From the NCBI RefSeq assembly GCF_000331105.1, contig NC_020054.1, positions 5,831,815-5,895,814 on the forward strand: 64,000 nt of DNA, written 5' to 3'. A model generated the notes under the pieces. That model saw nothing but the letters and a program-made list of their open reading frames with translations. It was not told the DNA's origin and did no database searches. This document shows positions 42,143 through 57,006 of the stretch, one piece after another. The stretch's first letter is position 1, and every line of letters begins with the position of its first letter. This stretch comes from Fibrella aestuarina BUZ 2. GTDB lineage: Bacteria; Bacteroidota; Bacteroidia; Cytophagales; Spirosomataceae. Both the position numbers and the translations under genes were made by a program.

Positions 42143-43241
42143 TCCGCTCGTTTTTCGGCAAGCCCTCGACGCCCTCCGGCACGACGGCTACAGCGTTAAC
42201 CTCTTTACGGCCACGCCGGGCGGCTGTGGGTTCCTCAGCGACCTGCCCGGCGTTACGCTCCACCCCCTTCCCTACCGCTGGTCGCCGACCAGGCTCGTGA
42301 CACTGCTGAACTACCTGCTCGTGCAGGGGCGGCTTTTTTTCAGGCTGCTGTTCTTCCTACGTTCGACCGATCGGGTCTACATCAACACGCTGCTGCCGTT
42401 TGGGGCCGCGCTGGCGGGCTGGCTGCGCGGGTGCGCGGTGGTGTATCACGTGCACGAGGTGAGCATCAAACCCCGCCTGCTGAAGGCGTGGCTCGTGGCC
42501 GTGGCGAACCAAACCGCCCGGCGAGCCTTGTTCGTATCGGCCTATACCCAACAGCAAACGGGCCTGCGCCGCCCCGCGAGCCAGCTCATCTACAACGCCC
42601 TGCCCGATTCATTTCTGCAACAGGCCCGGTCCATCAGCTCCCCCAACATGGTGTCGCCCTTTACGGCGCTGATGCTGTGTTCCAACAAAGCCTACAAAGG
42701 CATCCATGAGTTTGTGGGGTGCGCGCGCAGCCTGCCTCATATTCAATTCACGTTGGTGCTGAATGCGGGCGAAGCCGACGTCGACACGTTTGTGCGCACG
42801 GCGTCTCCCCCCGCCAACTGCTTCGTGTATTCGGCCCAGGCTGATACCATTCCGTTCTACCAGCAGGCGCACGTGGTGCTCAACCTGTCGCACCCCACGG
42901 CCTGGGTCGAAACCTTTGGGCTGACGATTCTGGAAGCGATGGCCTGCGGACGCCCCGTAATCACGCCCACCGTGGGTGGCATCTGCGAGCTGATCGACCA
43001 CGGGAAGGAAGGCTTTCAGATCGACGTCAGGCAGTTGCCGGTGCTGGTAGAAACCCTGCGGCGGCTCTCGTCCGACGTTATCCTGTACCGCCAACTGGCC
43101 GCGGCCGCGCGCCAGCGGGCAGCTCAGTTCTCAACGCGTACGTTCCAGACCCGGCTGCTCAGCGCGTTTGCGGCGCTCGATCCATCGGCGGCCCTTGCCG
43201 ATGCCGCGCACTTGCCCTACCCCGGTCCGGCGCAAAGCTAG
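42090..43241 (+). CDS. GT4-family glycosyltransferase
   Basis: A 383-residue GT-B enzyme. The start is RIVAIHLLNDWSGSPLVFRQAL. DRVYINTLLPFGAALAGWLRG and VYHVHEVSIKPRLLK lie in the acceptor domain. The donor domain is recognisable from HVVLNLSHPTAWVETFGLTILEAMACGRPVITPTVGG, with ETFGLTILE the retaining catalytic element. It is the last gene of the second polysaccharide unit, and it ends 4 bases from the convergent hybrid kinase gene. No hairpin separates them. Confidence 0.86.
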   Translation: MKTNRIVAIHLLNDWSGSPLVFRQALDALRHDGYSVNLFTATPGGCGFLSDLPGVTLHPLPYRWSPTRLVTLLNYLLVQGRLFFRLLFFLRSTDRVYINTLLPFGAALAGWLRGCAVVYHVHEVSIKPRLLKAWLVAVANQTARRALFVSAYTQQQTGLRRPASQLIYNALPDSFLQQARSISSPNMVSPFTALMLCSNKAYKGIHEFVGCARSLPHIQFTLVLNAGEADVDTFVRTASPPANCFVYSAQADTIPFYQQAHVVLNLSHPTAWVETFGLTILEAMACGRPVITPTVGGICELIDHGKEGFQIDVRQLPVLVETLRRLSSDVILYRQLAAAARQRAAQFSTRTFQTRLLSAFAALDPSAALADAAHLPYPGPAQS

Positions 43242-43245
43242 TTGG

Positions 43246-46615
<3,370 letters not shown>

Positions 46616-46629
<14 letters not shown>

Positions 46630-47755
46630 AAAAAGCGGTGATCGTCATGGTCTGGTTGTGCAGCTGGCAACTGCCCCCCTCGTCGACGGGCGACAGTTCC
46701 CCATTGGCATAAAAACCGATGAGCGGCACCTGATGACCCAGTGTCTCGCTTACGGCTTCAACTTCCTCATCAATACGTGGGCCATAAATGAGTTTGCGCC
46801 CCACACAACTGACCAGCAACGCCAGCGCAGGTTCAACGCCACCGGGCAGGGCCGTCTGCTGGGCGGCGGTAGCGGCGGCGGCCGTCAGCCGGTCAAAATT
46901 GGCTTTCATGAAACGTACCCGCGCGCCCACCGGTACGTCGCCGGCAAACGTCATGGTTTTCTGAGCCTCGTCGATCGACAGGATGGTACGCACGACGGGT
47001 TTGTCTTCGCCCGGAATGGTTACCGACAGCGGAAAGTAGAGCGCCGCCCCCGGCAGGTGTTCCACATCCGGACCCAGGTATTTTTTGTACAGATCGAGCG
47101 CATTTTCGTGGCCGATTTCGTAGAGAACGTTACCGGTTGCGCGCGTGATTTCTTTTTCCAGCCCGAACATGGTCCAGCCACCCGCCGACCCGTGACCCAC
47201 GAGCAGTTTCTGGCCGTAGAACCCGATGGCCGTTACCTGCCCGGCTACGGGCGGCCCGTTGAGGCCAACCAGCGTGGACTGAAACTTGGCCGCATCGCCC
47301 GCCAGACCACCCGTAATCAGGATGCGGCGGTCGTCGATGCAGAGGCCCTTCACCAGTTCGCTGCCATTGACCAGGGCTCCGTCGGCCAAGACCAGCACGT
47401 AGGCCAGGTCATCGGCAGGCAGTTGGCGGGCCAGTTGGCGGGCAGCGTCGAGGCTGGTCGCAAAGTCGCCGATATTGACGGAGGCCGTTCGCAGGCGGGT
47501 CGCCCCGAACGACAGCGCCACCGCCACCAGCGTATCGTCCTGCACCCGGTCGTGGTAGATCTCACCGGCGGTACTGCACAGAGCGATATCGGCCACCGGA
47601 AAACGGGCTCGCACGGTGTCGTAGATGGTAGTTGACGCCAACAAGTCCTTGGCCCCGAAGCATAGCACTAGTTGCGCCGCCTGATCGGTTGCCGACTTGC
47701 TGATGGTATGCGTGGACCATTGGTTGTCAGCATACTGGACGATAGACACGTGCAT
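46616..47755 (-). CDS. FIST-domain sensor protein (possible NosP-like)
   Basis: A 379-residue cytosolic protein with FIST_N (LVLCFGAKDLLASTTIYDTVRARFP, ALCSTAGEI, ITGGLAGDAAKF) and FIST_C ending in the characteristic LIGFYANGELSP and CQLHNQTMTITAF. FIST proteins bind small ligands. The NosP branch in Proteobacteria binds haem/NO and controls a co-encoded hybrid kinase; whether this copy binds haem is unknown. The ATG at 47755 starts MHVSIVQYADNQW; the earlier in-frame start at 47845 lacks similarity. It is translationally coupled to the hybrid kinase, strong support for a sensor-kinase pair. Confidence 0.85.
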
Positions 47756-47855
47756 AGCGAAGGGGAAGGATGGAGTAACCGGCACAACTGCTACAAAATC
47801 AACGCCAACCTGCCTTACCCCTTCAAGCGGTTCATTTACGGCCAAAACGGCTTTT

Positions 47856-47899
47856 CACTCGTCCAGATTCTGGAAAAAAGTCCAGAATCTGGACGAGTG
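47856..47899. promoter_or_regulatory. 19-bp perfect inverted repeat containing two UAS-like sites
   Basis: The arms 47856-47874 and 47881-47899 pair exactly around aaaaag. Internally it reads gtcca-gattc-tggaa (47861-47875) and gtcca-gaatc-tggac (47880-47894), both close to TTCCA-N5-TGGAA, 19 bp apart instead of 20. It could bind the same activator on behalf of the leftward FIST operon, or form a hairpin. Confidence 0.5.
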
Positions 47900-47982
47900 T
47901 GCCGGCTGGGTTACACTCGGTCTGAAGCCTGTCGGGCGCGTTCTCAAGCTGCGCTTAAAGGTGGATTAGCCGTGCCGAGTGC

Positions 47983-48030
47983 TCAGGTACGTTGCCCAGG
48001 TAGTGACCATGTGGCCGGGAACGTACCTGA
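47983..48030. repeat. Inverted pair of GGTACGTT octamers
   Basis: tcaggtacgtt (47983-47993) and aacgtacctga (48020-48030) are exact complements 26 bases apart. Unlike the copies at 11375 and 14879 this pair is not directly behind a gene, so a terminator role is less obvious. Confidence 0.55.
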
Positions 48031-48075
48031 CCCGGCCGGGGCCGCTGAGAAGCGAGCCCGCGTCTGTTCCCTGCC

Positions 48076-48110
48076 TTTTCCTTTGTGGAATGGTTTTCCA
48101 TAATCTGGAA
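48076..48110. promoter_or_regulatory. Tandem activator sites (UAS C) for the third polysaccharide unit
   Basis: Site 2 ttcca-taatc-tggaa (48096-48110) is perfect. Site 1 (48076-48090) keeps only the right half tggaa plus a shifted ttcc. The right halves are again 20 bp apart and the linker is tggtt, giving the same TGGAAyGGyTTTCC core as in UAS A and B. Confidence 0.7.
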
Positions 48111-48163
48111 TAGCCCTGATGCTAAACACCCAAAAACAGCTCGATAGAGGCCTTTTCTGAGTT

Positions 48164-48179
48164 TGGCACGCCTTAGGCT
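48164..48179 (+). promoter_or_regulatory. Sigma-54 type promoter
   Basis: tggcacgccttaggct: perfect TGGCACG -24 box and GC at -12 with the right spacing. It lies 53 bases beyond UAS C. The expected start is near 48190, leaving a short leader with aggaaaa as ribosome-binding site before the ATG at 48209. Confidence 0.7.
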
Positions 48180-48208
48180 ATTGGGGGTAACATCAACAGG
48201 AAAAACCC

Positions 48209-49417
48209 ATGAGTAAGACTACTGTAGCTATTATCGGAACCGTTGGCATTCCGGCCAAATACGGCGGTTTTGAAACCCTGGCCGAGCACCTGGTAGACCA
48301 GTTGGGCACTGAGCTGGACATGTCGGTCTACTGCACCACGAAGAAGTACGGCGCCGCCCAGCGACAGACCCACTACAAAGGCGCTCGCCTGATCTACCTG
48401 CCGTTTGATGCCAACGGCCTGCAAAGCATTATCTACGACTGCGTCAGCATCCTACACGCGCTCTTCTACGCCGACGTGCTGCTGATTCTGGGGGTGAGCG
48501 GGGGCATCATGCTGCCGTTTGTGCGGTGGTTTACCCGCAAGAAAATCATCATCTCAATCGATGGCATCGAGTGGAAGCGCAACAAATGGCGCAAGCTGGC
48601 CCGCTGGTATTTGTGGGCAGCCGAGTGGCTGGCCGTGCGTTACTCCCACGCCGACATTTCGGATAATGAGTCGATCCAGAACTACACCGCCATTCGGTAC
48701 AAAACGCTGAGCCACATCATCGAATACGGCGCCGACCATACCCTGGCCGTGAAACCGACCAACGCCGATCGGGAGCAGTACCCGTTTCTGGCCAATCCGT
48801 ATGCGTTTACCGTCTGCCGTATCGAGCCCGAAAACAACATTCACCTGGTGTTGGAGGCCTTCGCTCAATTGCCGCGGCATCGGCTGGTGATGGTGGGCAA
48901 CTGGACCAACAGCGACTACGGATCTCAGTTGCGCGAGCAGTACCGCGGGGTTGAGAACCTGCTGTTGCTCGACCCGATCTACGATCAGCGGCAGCTCGAT
49001 TTGCTCCGCAGCAACTGCCTCGTCTACATCCACGGCCATAGTGCGGGCGGCACCAACCCGTCGCTGGTCGAAGCCATGTACCTTGGCCTGCCGGTCATTG
49101 CCTTCGATGTCACCTACAACCGGACGACTACCGAAAACCGGGCGCTCTTCTTCAAAACGGCCAACGAACTGGTGCGGCACATTCAGCGCACGTCGATCGC
49201 CGACCTGAAATACCAGGCGGCCGTCATGAAAACCATTGCCCATCGGCGGTATACTTGGTCGGTGATTGCGCAGAAATATGCCTTTCTGGTTCGCACCGTC
49301 ATGCAGACTTCAGCCAAAAGCACCCTCATCTCGAAAGCCGGTCGGCAGTTACCCGCTCACTGGCTTGTCGAATCGGAACTGGCGCACCTGAGCACGCCCG
49401 CTTACTTCTATGAATAA
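48209..49417 (+). CDS. DUF1972/GT4-type glycosyltransferase
   Basis: A 402-residue GT-B enzyme. The N-domain VAIIGTVGIPAKYGGFETLAEHLVDQL is the hallmark of the DUF1972 rhamnosyltransferase-like group (GIPAxYGGFE). SIDGIEWKRNKW and IIEYGADHT follow. The donor domain includes CRIEPENNIHLVLEAF and YIHGHSAGGTNPSLVEAMYLGLPVIAFD, where HxxGGTNPSLVEAM is the conserved motif. It probably adds a deoxyhexose early in repeat-unit assembly. It is the first gene of the third polysaccharide unit and has a clear leader and sigma-54-like promoter. Confidence 0.88.
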   Translation: MSKTTVAIIGTVGIPAKYGGFETLAEHLVDQLGTELDMSVYCTTKKYGAAQRQTHYKGARLIYLPFDANGLQSIIYDCVSILHALFYADVLLILGVSGGIMLPFVRWFTRKKIIISIDGIEWKRNKWRKLARWYLWAAEWLAVRYSHADISDNESIQNYTAIRYKTLSHIIEYGADHTLAVKPTNADREQYPFLANPYAFTVCRIEPENNIHLVLEAFAQLPRHRLVMVGNWTNSDYGSQLREQYRGVENLLLLDPIYDQRQLDLLRSNCLVYIHGHSAGGTNPSLVEAMYLGLPVIAFDVTYNRTTTENRALFFKTANELVRHIQRTSIADLKYQAAVMKTIAHRRYTWSVIAQKYAFLVRTVMQTSAKSTLISKAGRQLPAHWLVESELAHLSTPAYFYE

Positions 49418-49484
49418 GACCTTGTTACGCTTATCCAACTGATTCAACACGCTTGTCCAACTATTATTTTTTCATACGCACCTC

Positions 49485-50576
49485 ATGCACCTGAACGTAC
49501 CCACCTTCGCTACCTTACTGACCGGCTTCGCCCTTGGTCTGGGCCTATGCTGGCTGCTGCTCCCACTCCTGATCCGGGTTAGCCCGGTCGTTGGCCTGGT
49601 CGATCGGCCTAACAGCCGTAAAGTTCACCAGAAGCTGATCCCGGCCATTGGCGGGCTGGCTATCGGCCTGACGCTGCTGCTGACGACCTTACTTTACTGG
49701 CCGCTCCAACAGCTCTTCGGTGACAACAGCGCCCTCGCCTTGGCACTGCTGGTGCTGATGATCACCGGCGTGCTCGACGATCGGCTCAACCTGCGGGCAA
49801 CCATCCGGCTGCTCATTCAGATCGGCTGCGCGCTGCTGGTGGCCCACTACGGCATCCGGCTCACCTCATTGCACGGCCTGTTTGGCATCACGGCCCTACC
49901 TGTAGCGGTGCAATATGGCCTGACGGTGCTGATTCTGACGGGGATGGCCAACGCTTTCAACCTCATCGATGGCGTCGATGGGCTGGCGGGCAGCCTGGCA
50001 CTCATCAACATGGTGCTCCTGGGTACGTTGGCGGTCGTCCTGGGGCAACCCCACTGGCTGTTACTGCTTGGCCCACTCACGGGCGCATTACTGGCTTTCC
50101 TGCGGTTCAACTGGCGCCCCGCCCGGCTGTTTATGGGCGATGGCGGCTCGGTAGTGCTGGGGTTTCTGACGGCCGCGCTGGGGATAGCCCTGCTGGAAGG
50201 AGCCTATCGGCAGGCCGCCCCCTACGCCCCGCAAGCGGTCATCCTCATTACGGCCAGTTGCCTCATCCCGATCATCGATGCGCTACGGGTCTTCGGTAGC
50301 CGCATGCTCAAAGGTCTATCGCCATTTACGCCCGACCGGAACCACATGCATCACTGGTTACTGAAGCACCGATTCGCCCATTCGCAGATCACGCTCCGGC
50401 TGGTGGGCGTTCATGCCCTGGTGATGGCTATTTCCTGGGTCGGCTCGTTCGCCCTAAGCATTTCTAGCATCTTTTTGCTTCAGGTCGGCCTCATTATTGC
50501 CTACACGACATTTATCCAACTTAGCCATTCCTTTCTTAAAAGTTACCGGCTTGTCAGAAAATTAGAAACGATCTAG
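49485..50576 (+). CDS. Undecaprenyl-phosphate sugar-1-phosphate transferase (WecA/MraY family)
   Basis: A 363-residue polyprenyl-phosphate phosphoglycosyl transferase with about 10-11 membrane helices. Motifs are VDRPNSRKVHQKLIPAIGGLAIG (near residue 37), the DD motif LDDRLNLRA, NAFNLIDGVDGLAGSLA, FMGDGGSVVLGF and the C-terminal FTPDRNHMHHWLLKH carrying the His-rich loop. It transfers a HexNAc-1-phosphate to undecaprenyl phosphate and would start repeat-unit synthesis. The 67-base gap after the GT has no sigma-54 box, so the two are probably co-transcribed. Confidence 0.9.
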   Translation: MHLNVPTFATLLTGFALGLGLCWLLLPLLIRVSPVVGLVDRPNSRKVHQKLIPAIGGLAIGLTLLLTTLLYWPLQQLFGDNSALALALLVLMITGVLDDRLNLRATIRLLIQIGCALLVAHYGIRLTSLHGLFGITALPVAVQYGLTVLILTGMANAFNLIDGVDGLAGSLALINMVLLGTLAVVLGQPHWLLLLGPLTGALLAFLRFNWRPARLFMGDGGSVVLGFLTAALGIALLEGAYRQAAPYAPQAVILITASCLIPIIDALRVFGSRMLKGLSPFTPDRNHMHHWLLKHRFAHSQITLRLVGVHALVMAISWVGSFALSISSIFLLQVGLIIAYTTFIQLSHSFLKSYRLVRKLETI

Positions 50577-50603
50577 CGCTTGTGGGTAGTTTTTGTTAAC
50601 TTA

Positions 50604-50623
50604 GTAAATATGAGCCTATTTAC
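50604..50623. promoter_or_regulatory. Inverted repeat GTAAATA-N6-TATTTAC
   Basis: Perfect 7+7 palindrome (50604-50610 and 50617-50623), 51 bases upstream of the -24 box of the activator gene. It occupies the place where the polysaccharide units have their TTCCA sites, and it is unrelated in sequence. Possible site for a different activator. Confidence 0.45.
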
Positions 50624-50674
50624 ATAGAATAAGCCGCTCAGATTGGCCTGTTTCAGCCTCCCGAGCCCAAATTC

Positions 50675-50690
50675 TGGCACGATACTGGCA
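50675..50690 (+). promoter_or_regulatory. Sigma-54 type promoter of the activator gene
   Basis: tggcacgatactggca: TGGCACG -24 box and GC at -12 with correct spacing, closely similar to the promoter at 37612. The expected start is near 50702, 35 bases upstream of the ATG at 50737. No TTCCA-N5-TGGAA site is nearby. Confidence 0.68.
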
Positions 50691-50736
50691 CAATTATTAT
50701 ATACTTCAGAGTCTGTAAGATCGTCCGACTGACACC

Positions 50737-52101
50737 ATGACGCCTGCTAGTCCCTACCGTATTTTTATCGTCGAAGACGACCCCTGGTACGGAGAAGTGC
50801 TCAAGTATCACTTGTCAATGAATCCCGACTATGAGTTGCATCGATTCGTCACGGGTGAGGCTTGTCTGAAGCACCTGCGCCAGAGCCCGCCGCACCTGAT
50901 TACCATGGACTACTCGTTGCCCGACATCAACGGGGCCGACTTGTTGCGCCAGATTCGGGAGCAACTACCCGATACGCCCGTGATCGTTATCAGCGGGCAG
51001 CAGGACGTCGAAACGGCGGTCGGGTTGTTGCAGGCTGGGGTGCATGACTATTTCGTGAAAGACGACCGCACGAAAGACCTGCTCTGGAATGCTATCCTGA
51101 AGATCCGGGAAAACCAGAACCTGAAACGGGAAATCGAGCAATTGCGCGAGGCGTTGGGCCAGAAATACGATTTCGGCAACCTGCTGATCGGGAATAGCCC
51201 AGCCATTCGGAATGTCTTTACGCTGATCCAGAAAGCCGTTCGCACCAACATCAACGTGTCGATCTCGGGCGAGACAGGCACGGGTAAAGAGTTGGTCGCC
51301 AAATCGATTCACTACCACTCCGACCGGCGAAAAAAACCGTTCGTGGCGGTCAACATGGCGGCCATCCCGCGCGAACTAACGGAAAGCGAACTCTTTGGCC
51401 ATGAAAAAGGCGCCTTCACGGGGGCCGCCAGCCGCAAAATCGGTCGGTTTGAAGAAGCCAACAAAGGCACGCTCTTTCTGGACGAAGTAGCTGAAATGGA
51501 CCTGACCCTGCAAAGCAAGCTGCTGCGGGTACTGCAGGAGCGTGAGTTGGTGCGGGTGGGCGGCAACGAGCGGATTCAGCTCGACATCCGGCTGGTGGTG
51601 GCTTCGCACAAAAACCTGCTCGACGAAGTGCGGCAGGGGCGTTTCCGCGAGGATCTGTACTACCGGCTCATGGGCCTGCCCATTGTGCTGCCGCCCCTGC
51701 GCGACCGGGCCACCGACGTGCTGCTGCTGGCGCGGCATTTTCTGGATGAATTCTGCAAAGACAATCACCTCACCTCGCCGGCCATTTCCCCCGCCGCAAC
51801 CGACAAACTGTTGCAGTACAGCTTTCCGGGCAACGTGCGGGAGTTGAAGGCCGTTATGCAGATGGCAGCCGTCATGTGCGACGGGCAGGAGATCAGGCCC
51901 GACGACCTGATGCTGACGTCGGGCTCGGACGAGTCGGTGGTGGGTGCCGAAGGCAAGACACTCCGCCAGTATACCATCCAGATCATCAAATCGTACCTGA
52001 GTAAATATGATAACAACGTTGTACTCGTAGCCGAAAAACTAGACGTTGGCAAGTCAACGATTTATAAAATGATTCAGAACAATGAGCTGACACTGGCCTA
52101 A
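50737..52101 (+). CDS. NtrC-type sigma-54-dependent response regulator
   Basis: A 454-residue activator. The receiver is at residues 1-125 (acidic pocket IVEDD, phospho-acceptor Asp58 in LITMDYSLPD, Lys in DYFVKDD). The AAA+ domain spans ~150-385: Walker A GETGTGKE, the sigma-54-contact motif GAFTGA in HEKGAFTGAASRK, Walker B GTLFLDEVAEM and arginine finger region FREDLYYRL. A Fis-type helix-turn-helix ends it (NNVVLVAEKLDVGKSTIYKMIQ). All activation residues are intact. It lies just downstream of the polysaccharide units whose promoters look sigma-54-dependent, and upstream of a hybrid kinase. Inference: it binds the TTCCA-N5-TGGAA pairs. Confidence 0.93.
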   Translation: MTPASPYRIFIVEDDPWYGEVLKYHLSMNPDYELHRFVTGEACLKHLRQSPPHLITMDYSLPDINGADLLRQIREQLPDTPVIVISGQQDVETAVGLLQAGVHDYFVKDDRTKDLLWNAILKIRENQNLKREIEQLREALGQKYDFGNLLIGNSPAIRNVFTLIQKAVRTNINVSISGETGTGKELVAKSIHYHSDRRKKPFVAVNMAAIPRELTESELFGHEKGAFTGAASRKIGRFEEANKGTLFLDEVAEMDLTLQSKLLRVLQERELVRVGGNERIQLDIRLVVASHKNLLDEVRQGRFREDLYYRLMGLPIVLPPLRDRATDVLLLARHFLDEFCKDNHLTSPAISPAATDKLLQYSFPGNVRELKAVMQMAAVMCDGQEIRPDDLMLTSGSDESVVGAEGKTLRQYTIQIIKSYLSKYDNNVVLVAEKLDVGKSTIYKMIQNNELTLA

Positions 52102-52134
52102 CCGGTGTGGGCTCGTTGATGACGTCGCGTGGGT

Positions 52135-54903
<2,769 letters not shown>

Positions 54904-54976
54904 GCCACGCCGCGCCTGGTTGCTCGCCTCCGTGGGTACGTCTACCCAGACGGATAGGCCACAAACGCGTTCACCT

Positions 54977-55507
54977 ATGTCGTTCCTGTATATTAAAGCC
55001 ATTCACATCATCTTCGTCGTGACGTGGTTCGCCGGGCTGTTCTACATGCCCCGGCTGTTTATTTATTACACCGAAGCCGCCGAGCAGCCCGAACCGGCGC
55101 GGCAGGCCTTGCAGGCCCAGCTGAGCCTGATGCAGCGCCGGCTGTGGTACGGTATCACCTGGCCATCGGCGGTCGTGACGCTGATCATGGGCCTGAGCAC
55201 CTGGTACAACTACGGCGCCACGCCCACCTGGCTGATTTACAAGCTGTGCTTTGTGGCGTTACTGTATGCTTACCACCTGTCCTGTCACGTCATTTTCAGG
55301 CAGCAGCAACGGGGCGTGTTGCGCTACACCTCCATGCAATTGCGCATCTGGAACGAAGTAGCTACAATTTTCCTCGTCAGCATCGTATTCCTGGTCGTGC
55401 TGAAAGATGCGCTCAGTATGCTGTGGGGTATACTCGGGCTGATCGCGTTTATCGGGCTGCTGCTGGCCGGTATCCGCATCTACCGCCGGGTACGTAGCGG
55501 GAAGTAA
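54977..55507 (+). CDS. hemJ: HemJ-like protoporphyrinogen IX oxidase
   Basis: A 176-residue membrane protein of the UPF0093/HemJ family, which oxidises protoporphyrinogen IX in haem synthesis. Four or five hydrophobic helices are visible. The conserved His in helix 1 is seen in YIKAIHIIFVVTWFAGLFYMPRLFIYY, and the LMQRRLWYGITWPS segment and LKLCFV-like KLCFVALLYAYHLSCH with its His follow. The start at 54977 follows directly from the family's N-terminus. It converges with hslU over a long hairpin. Confidence 0.85.
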   Translation: MSFLYIKAIHIIFVVTWFAGLFYMPRLFIYYTEAAEQPEPARQALQAQLSLMQRRLWYGITWPSAVVTLIMGLSTWYNYGATPTWLIYKLCFVALLYAYHLSCHVIFRQQQRGVLRYTSMQLRIWNEVATIFLVSIVFLVVLKDALSMLWGILGLIAFIGLLLAGIRIYRRVRSGK

Positions 55508-55515
55508 ACTAAAAT

Positions 55516-55582
55516 CCCCCGGCGGCAGGGTGTATGATCGAGCAACCCTGATTCGCTCGGTTATACACCCTGCCGCCGGGGG
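55516..55582. terminator. 20-bp stem bidirectional terminator between hemJ and hslU
   Basis: Perfect arms 55516-55535 and 55563-55582 with an inner nested cgagc/gctcg stem in the 27-base loop. A T-rich run follows on the minus strand (towards hslU's downstream side) and a weaker aagtttaatt on the plus strand. It lies between two convergent stops, 8 bases from each. Confidence 0.85.
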
Positions 55583-55590
55583 AAGTTTAA

Positions 55591-57006
55591 TTACAAGATA
55601 TATTGGCTCAGGTCGCGGTTTTTGACCAGCCCCGTCAGGCGTTCCTGCACCAGCTCGCGCGTGACCTCGACAGTCGAACCGGCAGCGATGGTATCGGGAA
55701 TGTCGAACATGAACTCGTTGAGGAGTTGGCTCAGCACGGTTTGCAGCCGCCGGGCGCCAATGTTCTCCACCTCGGCGTTGACCTCGAAGGCAATGCGGGC
55801 AAGTTCGCGGAGGGCATCGTCGGCAAAGGTCAACGAAACCCCTTCGGCAGCCATCATCGCTTCATACTGTTTGGTCAGGGCGTTTTTGGGTTCGCGCAGA
55901 ATCTGGTAGAAATCATCTTCCGACAGGCTTTGCAGCTCCACCCGAATCGGGAAACGGCCCTGCAACTCCGGAATCAGGTCCGAGGGTTTCGAGACGTGAA
56001 ACGCCCCGGCCGCCACAAACAGGATGTGGTCGGTCTGGACCACGCCGTATTTGGTGTTGACCGACGATCCTTCCACGATAGGCAGCAGATCGCGCTGCAC
56101 GCCCTCACGGCTGACGTCGGGGCCACCGCCCCCACCCGACCGGTTGGTGGCAATCTTGTCGATTTCGTCGATGAAGATAATGCCGGCGTCCTGCGCTTTG
56201 CGGATGGCCTCCTCCTTCACCTCGTCCATGTCGATGAGCTTGGCCGCTTCTTCTTCGAGCATGATCTTGCGCGCTTCGGCGATGGTCACCTTGCGCTTCT
56301 TGCCCTTTTTGGGCATCATGCCGCCAATCATCTCCTGAATATTCATCATCGACAGCTCGTCGATCGAGCCGCCCATCACCCCGATGCTGGGCGCGGCGCT
56401 CTGCTGCACGTCGATGTCGATTTTGCGGTCGTCGAGTTCGCCCGCCTGGATTTTCTGCCGGAAGCGCTCGCGGGTACGTTCGTTGAGTTCGGCATCGCCG
56501 TCGGGAATGCCGTCGCCGTTCTGGTCGGCGCCATTGCTGTGGCTAAAGCCAAGCTGCCCGGCCGAAGCCGCCCCTTTGACGGGCGGTATCAGGATGTCGA
56601 GAATCAGGTCTTCGACAATCTGCTGCGCCTTGATCTTGACAGCTTCTTTTTTGGCCGCCCGCACCATGTTGACGGCCTGCTCGGCGAGGTCGCGCACCAT
56701 GCTTTCCACGTCGCGGCCAACGTAGCCAACCTCAGTGAATTTCGAGGCTTCTACTTTAATAAACGGGGCATCGGCCAGTTTGGCGAGGCGGCGGGCAATT
56801 TCAGTTTTCCCCACGCCCGTGGCCCCAATCATCAGAATGTTGTTGGGTGTGATTTCGCGCTGCATATCGGCCGGGGCGTTCATCCGCCGCCAGCGGTTTC
56901 GCAGAGCAATGGCCACGTTGCGCTTGGCTTCGTGTTGGCCGATAATATATTGATCAAGTTCGGCAACGATTTGCCGGGGAGTCAGGTCTCGGACGGTTGA
57001 TGGCAT
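55591..57006 (-). CDS. hslU: HslU, ATPase subunit of the HslVU protease
   Basis: A 471-residue AAA+ unfoldase that feeds proteins to the HslV peptidase. It opens LTPRQIVAELDQYIIGQHEAKRNVAIALRNRWRR, with Walker A GATGVGKTE (residues 61-69), the GYVGRDVES pore motif and Walker B IIFIDEIDKIA. The sensor/arginine region GRFPIRVEL follows, and the conserved C-terminus LSQYIL docks into HslV. An insertion of about 30 residues in the I-domain (residues ~145-178) contains DQNGDGIPDGD, which looks like a calcium-binding TSP3/EF-like loop. hslV is not adjacent. Confidence 0.95.
   Translation of the reverse strand: MPSTVRDLTPRQIVAELDQYIIGQHEAKRNVAIALRNRWRRMNAPADMQREITPNNILMIGATGVGKTEIARRLAKLADAPFIKVEASKFTEVGYVGRDVESMVRDLAEQAVNMVRAAKKEAVKIKAQQIVEDLILDILIPPVKGAASAGQLGFSHSNGADQNGDGIPDGDAELNERTRERFRQKIQAGELDDRKIDIDVQQSAAPSIGVMGGSIDELSMMNIQEMIGGMMPKKGKKRKVTIAEARKIMLEEEAAKLIDMDEVKEEAIRKAQDAGIIFIDEIDKIATNRSGGGGGPDVSREGVQRDLLPIVEGSSVNTKYGVVQTDHILFVAAGAFHVSKPSDLIPELQGRFPIRVELQSLSEDDFYQILREPKNALTKQYEAMMAAEGVSLTFADDALRELARIAFEVNAEVENIGARRLQTVLSQLLNEFMFDIPDTIAAGSTVEVTRELVQERLTGLVKNRDLSQYIL

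Larger units (their letters stand above)
47756..48208. other. 453-base divergent regulatory region
   Basis: This gap separates the FIST/kinase operon (leftward) from the third polysaccharide unit (rightward). It contains a 19-bp perfect inverted repeat (47856-47899), an inverted pair of GGTACGTT octamers (47983-48030), UAS C (48076-48110) and a sigma-54-type promoter (48164-48179). No open reading frame in it looks real. Confidence 0.7.

Noticed and set aside
55603..57000. 465-residue plus-strand frame opposite hslU
   Set aside because: hslU on the minus strand is unmistakable; the other frame is its complement shadow.
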